Of a DNA stretch of 17,880 nucleotides, positions 7,655-13,915 are shown one piece after another (positions within the stretch are counted from its first letter, which is position 1; each line of letters opens with the position of its first letter). The stretch comes from DASYAN01 sp036501345. GTDB taxonomy: Bacteria > Chloroflexota > Ktedonobacteria > Ktedonobacterales > Ktedonobacteraceae. A model generated the notes under the pieces. It was not told the origin of the DNA. It saw only the letters and a program-made list of their open reading frames with translations, and did not search any database. The stretch spans positions 1 through 17,880 of the forward strand of contig DASYAN010000133.1 of the NCBI GenBank assembly GCA_036501345.1. Reading direction: 5' to 3'. A program made the translations under genes and the position numbers.

Positions 7655-7890
7655 CCTACCCAATGTGAATAGCACCGTTGTCACAATTATCACACTTGCC
7701 ACAGCTATCACACCTGTCACAGTTGTCGTACCCTTCCCAAGGTGAGAATATCAAATTGGCAAACACCACAGTTGTTACGATTGTTACAGTTGTTACACCC
7801 TTCCCAAGGTGGAAATATCAAAGTGGCAAACATCACACTTGCTACAGTTGCTACAGTTGCCACTGCCTTCTCCAGGTGGAAAAGATGAGA
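7655..7890. repeat. 67-bp tandem units carrying 9-bp word arrays
   Basis: Units starting CCCTTCCCAAGGTG (or close variants) begin at 7731, 7798 and, partially, 7865, exactly 67 bp apart; a more degenerate copy (CCTACCCAATGTGAA) starts near 7656. Each unit has a ~40-bp constant part (…AATATCAAA…TGGCAAACA…CACA) followed by 9-bp words. The first unit has six (7679-7732: TGTCACAAT, TATCACACT, TGCCACAGC and so on). The second has TGTTACGAT, TGTTACAGT, TGTTACACC (7773-7799). The third has two TGCTACAGT words followed by TGCCACTGC. The consensus is roughly TGnYACRnT. On the opposite strand TGTTACGAT is the same word as GTAACAATC of the left arrays, so left and right arrays are inverted relative to each other. 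Confidence 0.85.
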
Positions 7891-7995
7891 CTGTCTTCCA
7901 AAAGAAGGTGTTACATTTCTAAATAGAACGGCCACAAAGAGCGACATCCAAGGCCCACTTATGCCTGCTCATGCTCCTTGCTCAGCTGATTTTTC

Positions 7996-8184
7996 CTACC
8001 AACGCGATATCACTTGCATCTCTATAAATACTGCAACCTCTACCCCGTTTCGACTCCCAGAATAGTTCCGACCCTCTAAAAATGGATTGAAACTGCCTTG
8101 AGAATCTACAACATTCAATGTGCTATCTGGTAACTCTTGCCCTAATATCGAGTCGGAGTAGCTCACTAAGGGTGCTTTGTTCCA
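7996..8184 (-). pseudogene. Possible gene remnant downstream of the 167-aa gene
   Basis: A 62-codon open stretch on the minus strand, in a different frame from the preceding gene and overlapping its end by about 19 bases. It has no good start; a GTG near 8166 is possible. The translation (…SILGQELPDSTLNVVDSQG…, …GRNYSGSRNGVEVAVFI…) has a normal, non-repetitive composition and reads like the end of a real protein. I do not recognise the family. It may be the residue of a gene lost by deletion, or chance. Confidence 0.25.
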
Positions 8185-8669
8185 TCAGGCATAATTGCTT
8201 CTTTGAGTGACTTGGCTTTGTCTAGTTGTTCTGTTGGCATTGACTTGCGCAAATTCTTTTCGAGAAGCAGTTCTGACATTCTGTCTAAATAGTCTTGCAG
8301 CTGATTTTCTTGCTGGTTATCTAATGCAATATCTCGTTCAGTTTGGCTCCGTTGTTCCGCTGCTTTTTGCTCGTCTTTGCTGCGTTGCTCTGTAGCTCTC
8401 CGTTCGTTCTTGCTAGTCATCAAAGTGAAGACGTACCCTGCAATCGCTAGCACTGCAGGGATAACAAGTAGCTGTAGCCAGTCCCAAAGCGTTTTCCCTC
8501 GTTGGTAGTTGCTGTTAGGTGGCGTATATGGTCCGAGTCCCGTCCAATCCCAATCAAAGTGATATCCTAGTATAATTACTACAATTAGTGTAACCACTGT
8601 TATTATTACTATAGAAATAACTATAGATGATATTGTATGTTTCTTTGTTTTCTTCCACCATGATTTCAT
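8166..8669 (-). CDS. Two-TM, coiled-coil protein (pentapeptide-repeat protein N-terminal module)
   Basis: 167 aa. A basic N-terminus is followed by a membrane segment at about 13-35, then a loop with YHFDWDWTGLG and YTPPNSNYQRGKTLWDW, a second membrane segment at about 62-84, and a charged coiled coil at about 86-130 (ERRATEQRSKDEQ, DRMSELLLEKNLRKS). This order and these motifs are familiar from the N-terminal third of larger cyanobacterial and Chloroflexota membrane proteins, where a run of pentapeptide repeats follows. Here the protein stops about 25 residues after the LLEKNLRKS motif and no pentapeptide repeats follow, so it is either a stand-alone anchor or a truncated version. GCAGGGA lies just upstream of the ATG. 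Function unknown. Confidence 0.75.
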   Translation of the reverse strand: MKSWWKKTKKHTISSIVISIVIITVVTLIVVIILGYHFDWDWTGLGPYTPPNSNYQRGKTLWDWLQLLVIPAVLAIAGYVFTLMTSKNERRATEQRSKDEQKAAEQRSQTERDIALDNQQENQLQDYLDRMSELLLEKNLRKSMPTEQLDKAKSLKEAIMPDGTKHP

Positions 8670-8918
8670 TGCGTCCCTGCTTTCATCTCGTAGAAAGTTT
8701 GCTATGTATACTATTTAATACGCTGTATGAGGATTCTTATCTAATGGATAGCCCTAATATCTCTCGTCTCTATACAATGGCTTCGGCCTTATCACCTGTG
8801 CCTCACTCACTGGTGGCTGGAACTCTCTAATTGCCTCTGCGCATAAAGCCATTGATATTAGAAAGTTATCGTGTCCCTTGCTATGGGTGTATTGTTCCAA
8901 GTGATCGATAGGGAACTG
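8670..8918. other. Intergenic gap
   Basis: 249 bp between two minus-strand genes. On the minus strand a TATACA at about 8702-8707 could be a -10 for the 167-aa gene, but it lacks a matching -35. No terminator and no RNA gene were seen. Confidence 0.3.
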
Positions 8919-10409
8919 CTAAAACTGCCACTGCTTCAAGTTCATATTATCATATTGTTTGGCGAGATCCCATGTTTGCTTGAGCAGATGGATCAAGAGG
9001 GGAGCAACGAGATAAGCAGCAACGAGAAGAGAGTAGATCAAGAATATCATTTGTCCCTGACTGATGTGTGGATGTGAGACGAATGGTTGCCAGAGAGGAC
9101 TGTATTCTGGCGTATATACACACAGTGGATACAGTAAAAAGTGCTTTTGCGAACATACCCTGGGAAGCACATGACCTATACTTGGTACTTGAAAGGCAGC
9201 CCCGTTAACACTGACCCAAGCGGATAGGCAGAAGATCACTAAGGTCAGCATGTTGACGCCCAGCGAAGCCTCTTTATAGCGTATGAGGCGTACCGCCAGG
9301 GCAAAGGAAGCAGGAATAGAGGCAAACAGGAAGAAGCGGGGAGCCCAAAAATGCATGCCACCATCCCATGCCCACCAACGAGAATAGGTGAGGATCAATC
9401 CTATCACGAAACAGATCCACAATGTATAGACTTGATAGAGATTGATCTTCTGATGCTGCCATTTGGACAAGGTTTTTCGAATAGGCAGTAGCAATCCTGG
9501 TACGAAAAAGAGTAGACCTCTACCAAAAGAGAAAAGAATTGAGAGCAGACCAAAGAAGAAGGGATAACTAAAATCCGGCAGACCAGAATAAGGCATTACA
9601 GTCTTTGGGCCATGATCACCAATATATCCAGTGTTAAAAATGCTGCCTCGACGAATTTGATATTCCAGGAGAATGCACCCAGCTGTGAGAACAGGCACCA
9701 GGATATACCGCAGTCGCTTGCTGTCAAACGTATTCTTAAGTACCAGTAACGTAAGCCCAACCAGCGTTGCAGGAGTATTAGCCGCTCCCAATATCACTGC
9801 TATCCAGCCTCCGACCGAAGTAAAGCGTCGAAACGTTACAAATACGCCGAAGCCAACACACAGGGCGGTAAACGTCTCCCCATAATAAGTCCCCAGGTTT
9901 GCTATAAACATAGAGCCACAAATTAGCACTAAAAAGAATTTGCGCAAGAGACCACGATCGACGTAATTTCTGAGTAAGATATAGCTGAGGAGTAAGCAGA
10001 GAGAAAAGAGCAGCAAGTTATAGAAGCAAACCCACTCTACAGGATGGCCTAGTGGCTCGCCGATTAACAAAAGGGGGGTAGAGAAGGAAGGCCCAATTAA
10101 GGAAAATCTCGAATGTGGTTGGAACAGACTGTGGGTTGATAAAAGGCTTACGAGATCTTTATAACGACTTATGCCGTCAGGCCCTTTTGCACGAGGTAAC
10201 AATAAGGCGACCAGTATAAGGCTAACCATAATCAAAGCAGTTTCAATTGCTGCTTGCAATCCAGCATGGTGATTTTCAGAGGAGGGAGGTTCGCACTCTT
10301 TTGGTGAAGTCTCCAGCTCACTGGGGAGAACAGAGCTTGTATCATTATCTGTAAATGGCGTATTTGTTGGCTGATCCGACTCATGGCCATGTATAGATAT
10401 CTTTGCCAT
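8919..10409 (-). CDS. GT-C-type membrane glycosyltransferase
   Basis: 496 aa from the ATG at 10409, preferred over an in-frame ATG at 10442 because AGGAGAGG lies seven bases upstream. A polar, Ser/Glu-rich N-terminal tail of about 50 residues is followed by roughly ten hydrophobic helices. The first periplasmic loop contains GPDGISRYKDL, and a later loop contains SRWWAWDGGMHFWAPRFFLF, a pattern typical of GT-C polyprenyl-phosphate-dependent sugar transferases. Such enzymes add sugars to lipid-linked or envelope glycans outside the membrane. The donor and acceptor cannot be read from sequence. The cytoplasmic end carries TWDLAKQYDNMNLKQWQF, which is shared with a small ORF at 17011-17109. The upstream region holds a Pho-box-like array, a promoter and a structured leader. 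Acyltransferase genes lie upstream in the same direction. Confidence 0.8.
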   Translation of the reverse strand: MAKISIHGHESDQPTNTPFTDNDTSSVLPSELETSPKECEPPSSENHHAGLQAAIETALIMVSLILVALLLPRAKGPDGISRYKDLVSLLSTHSLFQPHSRFSLIGPSFSTPLLLIGEPLGHPVEWVCFYNLLLFSLCLLLSYILLRNYVDRGLLRKFFLVLICGSMFIANLGTYYGETFTALCVGFGVFVTFRRFTSVGGWIAVILGAANTPATLVGLTLLVLKNTFDSKRLRYILVPVLTAGCILLEYQIRRGSIFNTGYIGDHGPKTVMPYSGLPDFSYPFFFGLLSILFSFGRGLLFFVPGLLLPIRKTLSKWQHQKINLYQVYTLWICFVIGLILTYSRWWAWDGGMHFWAPRFFLFASIPASFALAVRLIRYKEASLGVNMLTLVIFCLSAWVSVNGAAFQVPSIGHVLPRVCSQKHFLLYPLCVYTPEYSPLWQPFVSHPHISQGQMIFLIYSLLVAAYLVAPLLIHLLKQTWDLAKQYDNMNLKQWQF

Positions 10410-10453
10410 CCCAAAACCTCTCCTATGCTCTTTATCTGGCATACTTTTCTTGC

Positions 10454-10539
10454 AGCGGTTGTCTAAGTCTTATCCCTGTGAGAGAAGGGAGAACCGCAGA
10501 ACTCGAGGTCGCTAGGAGATCAATCTTTTAGCAACCGCT
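10454..10539 (-). promoter_or_regulatory. Structured 5' leader of the GT-C gene
   Basis: On the minus strand AGCGGTTGCTAA (10539-10528) can pair with TTAGACAACCGCT (10466-10454). This gives 12 base pairs interrupted by one bulged A and closes an 86-nt domain. Inside, TCCCT/AGGGA with an 8-nt loop forms a second stem, and there is a nearly palindromic CTCGAG-centred segment. The outer stem starts at about the predicted transcription start. The fold is judged by eye. No known riboswitch class was recognised. Confidence 0.45.
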
Positions 10540-10542
10540 ATA

Positions 10543-10572
10543 AGTATAACTAGGAGCAAGGCTTTATTTCAA
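10543..10572 (-). promoter_or_regulatory. Sigma-70-type promoter for the GT-C gene
   Basis: On the minus strand, -35 TTGAAA (10572-10567), an 18-bp spacer, and -10 TATACT (10548-10543). Each hexamer matches the consensus at five of six positions. The start of transcription would fall near 10536, giving a leader of about 127 nt. The -35 directly adjoins the Pho-box-like repeats. Confidence 0.55.
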
Positions 10573-10604
10573 TGACAAGTATATGACAGGTATATGACAA
10601 CTTG
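10572..10604 (-). promoter_or_regulatory. Pho-box-like triple direct repeat
   Basis: Three 11-bp repeats, on the plus strand ATGACAAGTAT, ATGACAGGTAT and ATGACAACTTG, starting at 10572, 10583 and 10594. On the minus strand two of them give CTGTCATATACTTGTCAT, which fits the E. coli PhoB box (CTGTCATAwAwCTGTmAy) at nearly every position, with TGTCA every 11 bp. The array abuts the -35 of the GT-C promoter, where OmpR/PhoB-family activators usually bind. This suggests control by a PhoB/PhoP-type response regulator. No regulator gene is in the window. Confidence 0.55.
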
Positions 10605-10645
10605 GTAAACCTAGAGACAGTTCCAGCGAATATATGTTTTTTCAG

Positions 10646-12061
10646 CTATCGTTCGAGCTTGCGTATGAACCGTTCCCCAAGACGCATGCCAGGCTGCTCA
10701 ACCCAGCGATAGAGCATGGCAGAGATAGGAACGATCACCACGAGGGTCCAGCACCAGAATGCGCCGTATTGTACGAGATGGTTCCAGCCATGTTGCTGGA
10801 GATTACGAGCTGTATCGTTTATAAAGAGTAACAGGAGTGGATAATGCCACATATACAGGCTGAAAGAAATTAATCCGATCCAACGCAATCCGGACCACTC
10901 AAACAGCCCCTTGAGCTTGGGTGGGCTGTATAGCAGTGCCCAAAAGCAGAGACCATAGCTGATAGCATAGGCCATGCCTTGCCACAGTGGCCAGCGGGAT
11001 ATGATTCTAGAATTGTAAGGGTTAAGAACACTAAAGGCTAGATTGTAGTTAGGAAGACTAAATATTGCATTGCTAAAATAAAAATGTAAAAATGACAAAA
11101 GACATAAGAGTACCAGTCCGATTGTGAATATCAATGGGCTGAAGCGACGTAATTTGGCACTCCAGGGCTCTGACAAGGGAGAGTTCTGAGTATAGGTATA
11201 GACCATGCAAATGAGCATGCCGATGGCAAAAACCTCAAAGAATTTACCTGTATCACTGGTATCACCGAAGATGAAAGGTTTAATAGCAACAGAAACAGGA
11301 TGAGGGATCAAGAAATCCAGTTTGGGAGTATCAGCAAGAAAGAGGCCCCAATACCTTGTGAGCAGGCCCCAGGCTACCATAGCCAGCAAGCATAAGGTGA
11401 GTTTGACCATACGCTGACCCACGCTGCCATGGCGTACGATCGGCCTGAAGAGCCAAGCGATAATGGGAAGAAGGAGATAGAACTGGAATTCGATAGCCAG
11501 GGTCCAAAAGGGTCCATTAAGTTGTTGAGAGAGTGCATTATCCATGCGAAAAGTCAAAAAGAGCCATAAATCGTGCCAGTGACTGCGATGCAGAAATTCT
11601 GGATGAAAGAAGAGAGCTATCAAGAAGAGCGCAACACAAAAACCTGGCAGGATGCGGAAGAAGCGACGCAGATAAAAGCGACGAAGCCCAGGCCATGGAG
11701 TATCGAATAACATCGATTTAGCATAGGGCAGAAATAAGAGAAAGCTGGAGAGGAGAAAGAAGAGAATAACGCCCGACTCACCAAAATAGGCAAGAGATTC
11801 ACCAAGGAAGATAAGAATGTCAATCAGATGATTGGAACTATGCAAGGGAGGCCAGATGCCATAATTACGAGCTAAGAAGTTCACATGCCATGAAAGAACA
11901 GCAAGACATGCTACCGCTCGTATACCATCGAGCACAAGGATCTGACTTTTAGTTTTAGTTTTACTCTCCTCCGGCAAAGGTGTCTCGGGTTGATTGAACG
12001 TTTGTATTTTTTGATCAATAGCTGTATCTTGATCTCTAACAAATGTCTCCAACTTATTCAT
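10646..12061 (-). CDS. Acyltransferase-3 family membrane O-acyltransferase (copy 1)
   Basis: 471 aa. After a polar ~38-residue N-terminus, the family signature ILVLDGIRAVACLAVLSWH contains R48 and H59, the conserved Arg and putative catalytic His of acyltransferase-3 (OafA-like) proteins. Further landmarks are RRFYLRRFFRILPGF, PFWTLAIEFQFYLLLP, LISFSLYMWHYPLLLLF and the terminal VEQPGMRLGERFIRKLE. About ten membrane helices are visible. Such enzymes transfer acetyl or other acyl groups to sugars of surface polysaccharides. AGGAAGGG lies just before the ATG. This is one of four paralogues in the window, all in the same direction. Its N-terminal coding DNA is nearly identical to copy 2 over a 48-bp block although the proteins differ elsewhere. 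A degenerate copy of the TetR-like palindrome lies upstream. Confidence 0.9.
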   Translation of the reverse strand: MNKLETFVRDQDTAIDQKIQTFNQPETPLPEESKTKTKSQILVLDGIRAVACLAVLSWHVNFLARNYGIWPPLHSSNHLIDILIFLGESLAYFGESGVILFFLLSSFLLFLPYAKSMLFDTPWPGLRRFYLRRFFRILPGFCVALFLIALFFHPEFLHRSHWHDLWLFLTFRMDNALSQQLNGPFWTLAIEFQFYLLLPIIAWLFRPIVRHGSVGQRMVKLTLCLLAMVAWGLLTRYWGLFLADTPKLDFLIPHPVSVAIKPFIFGDTSDTGKFFEVFAIGMLICMVYTYTQNSPLSEPWSAKLRRFSPLIFTIGLVLLCLLSFLHFYFSNAIFSLPNYNLAFSVLNPYNSRIISRWPLWQGMAYAISYGLCFWALLYSPPKLKGLFEWSGLRWIGLISFSLYMWHYPLLLLFINDTARNLQQHGWNHLVQYGAFWCWTLVVIVPISAMLYRWVEQPGMRLGERFIRKLER

Positions 12062-12148
12062 AATCCCTTCCTAAAGAGCTCCGTAAAGTGGTAGTTCTCT
12101 ATATGAGACTTTTACCTAATTAGGGGTGAATACAATTACCTTCCAAAA

Positions 12149-12164
12149 AGACGAACGATTGTTT
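12149..12164 (-). promoter_or_regulatory. TetR-like operator, degenerate copy
   Basis: The plus strand reads AGACGAACGATTGTTT, which matches 14 of 16 bases of the site at 13699-13714. Both sites lie at a similar distance upstream of an acyltransferase gene (about 88 and 70 bp) and are followed by a related GTAAAAGT/ATAGA stretch, so the promoter regions appear to have been duplicated together with the genes. Confidence 0.4.
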
Positions 12165-12213
12165 ATCTCAAATGGAAAGTAAAGTACTACTAAAGTACTA
12201 TTGAGTTATGTCT

Positions 12214-13629
12214 CTATCCCTCAAGTCGGCGTATGAACCTTTCCCCGAGTCGTATACCAGGTTGCTCAATCCAGCGATAGAGCATCGCCGAGACAGGAAT
12301 AATGATTAGGAGTATCCAGCACCAGAATGCGCCATATTGCACTAGAGGGTTCCAACCTTGTTGGCGGATGTTGGGAAGAATGATATCTCTAAACACGTAG
12401 AGAAATGGCAGGTGCCACATATACAAACTGAAGGAAATCAACGCGACCCAACGCAATACAGACCACTCAATAGGTCGCTTGAGTCTGACTGAACCATATA
12501 ACAGTGCCCAGAGACAGAGACCGTAGCCAATAGCGCATCCCAAAGGTTGCCATTCCGGCCAGTAGCGAGACACTATTGCTGGGATACCAGGATCAAGAAA
12601 GCTAGAGACTATATAGGATTTGGGATGTTTGGCATAGTGAAGTGGATTCATGTCTATGAAGTAGAAATGCCAGAGGGACAGAAACAAGAGGAGAGCTAGT
12701 CCTACTGTCAAAATTAGCGGACTGAGACGATACATCCTGGTGCGCCAGCGCTCTCCAGAAGGAGCATATTGCGTATAGGTATAGATCATACAGAGAAGCA
12801 TCCCGACGGCAAAAACTTCAGAGAATTTTCCTGTATCAGAGTAAATAAATGGTATAAGCGCAATAGAGGCAGTATGAGGGATCAAAAAATCCAGTTGTGG
12901 CGTATTGGCGATATAGATGCCCCAGTAGCGTGTCAACAATCCCCAGGCTACCATAGCGAGCAAACACAAGGTAAGTTTGAGGACGCGCCAATGCAGTGTA
13001 CCACGGCGAACGATCAGGCTGCAGAGCCATGCGATAATCGGAAGGAGCAGATAGAACTGGAATTCAACGGCCAGTGTCCAAAAGGGTCCATTCAGCTGTT
13101 CAGAGAGATTCTTATTCATGCTAAAGGACAGAAAGAGCCATAAATCATGCCAGTGGCTAGATTGCAGGAATTCTGGATGGAATAGGAGAGCTATCAGGAA
13201 AAGCGCAACAAAATAGCCTGGAAGGATGCGAAAAAAACGACGAAGATAAAAGCGACGCCAGGAGGGCCATGGACTTTCAAAGAGCAATGCTTTAGCGTAG
13301 GGTAAAAAGAGGAGAAATCCAGATAATATAAAAAAGAGTATAACCCCTTCTTCTCCAAAATAAGCGAAAGAGGCTGCAAAGAAGGCAATTATACCAGATA
13401 CGTCATGGGTATTATACACGGGTCCCCAGATGCCCTTTGTACCAGCTATAAAGCTCATGTGGTATAAAAGAACACTGAGACATGCTACCGCTCGTACACC
13501 ATCGAGCACAAGGATCTGACTTTTAGGTTTACTTGTCTCCAGAGAACTCGTTGCTAATTGATTGGGCGCTTGTGTCTTTTGATCAATTGTAGAGTTTTGA
13601 TCTTTAAGAGAGATTCCTAAGTTATTCAT
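12214..13629 (-). CDS. Acyltransferase-3 family membrane O-acyltransferase (copy 2)
   Basis: 471 aa, the same length as copy 1. The signature ILVLDGVRAVACLSVLLYH (R46, H57) is intact, as are RRFYLRRFFRILPGYF, PFWTLAVEFQFYLLLP, LISFSLYMWHLPFLYVF and the terminal IEQPGIRLGERFIRRLE. The predicted role is O-acylation of an envelope glycan at the outer face of the membrane, using a cytoplasmic acyl donor as is known for the family. GAGGAG precedes the ATG by four bases. The gene lies 152 bp upstream of copy 1 and may be transcribed with it, but each has its own operator-like palindrome. The second GT-C gene is divergent from it across a 286-bp gap. Confidence 0.9.
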   Translation of the reverse strand: MNNLGISLKDQNSTIDQKTQAPNQLATSSLETSKPKSQILVLDGVRAVACLSVLLYHMSFIAGTKGIWGPVYNTHDVSGIIAFFAASFAYFGEEGVILFFILSGFLLFLPYAKALLFESPWPSWRRFYLRRFFRILPGYFVALFLIALLFHPEFLQSSHWHDLWLFLSFSMNKNLSEQLNGPFWTLAVEFQFYLLLPIIAWLCSLIVRRGTLHWRVLKLTLCLLAMVAWGLLTRYWGIYIANTPQLDFLIPHTASIALIPFIYSDTGKFSEVFAVGMLLCMIYTYTQYAPSGERWRTRMYRLSPLILTVGLALLLFLSLWHFYFIDMNPLHYAKHPKSYIVSSFLDPGIPAIVSRYWPEWQPLGCAIGYGLCLWALLYGSVRLKRPIEWSVLRWVALISFSLYMWHLPFLYVFRDIILPNIRQQGWNPLVQYGAFWCWILLIIIPVSAMLYRWIEQPGIRLGERFIRRLEG

Positions 13630-13698
13630 GCAACTCCTCTTTCAAATTAGCACAGCAATGGTCTATGTGATACTTTTACGTAAACAAAGTATCCTAAA

Positions 13699-13714
13699 AA
13701 ACGAACGATCGTTT
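13699..13714. promoter_or_regulatory. TetR-like palindromic operator
   Basis: The 16-mer AAACGAACGATCGTTT has 6-bp inverted arms (AAACGA/TCGTTT) around ACGA on this strand's complement, and contains the perfect 10-bp palindrome AACGATCGTT. The form is typical of TetR-family operators. It lies in the divergent region between acyltransferase copy 2 and the plus-strand GT-C gene and could control either. No TetR gene is in the window. The rest of the 286-bp gap shows no confident promoter. Confidence 0.45.
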
Positions 13715-13915
13715 AATGAGATCAGGAAGAGAGTGTGACCTAAGTACTACCTTTCTCGAGAACGTTAGAGGGATATTTGTCCCTGTTTCCCCCTAGAGAA
13801 GTTTGCATACTTCACTTACTATTTACTCAGATAATAGCTACTTAGGCCTAGCAGCTTGCAAAAATTTTGAGCCCTGAGAGAGCCAAAGTTGATCGTATAT
13901 AGAAGGAAACTGTAT

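Noticed and set aside
7067..7864. CRISPR array
   Set aside because: The repeated words are only 9 bp and contiguous, with no unique spacers of regular length, and no cas gene is in the window.
7678..7947. Overlapping ORFs on both strands rich in SQLSHL or CNNCNN repeats
   Set aside because: Same cause: a 9-bp period keeps frames open on both strands. The peptides are simply the repeat translated.
13889..13915. TTG start for the plus-strand GT-C gene
   Set aside because: The ATG at 13916 has AGAAGGAA at the right distance; the TTG has no such site.
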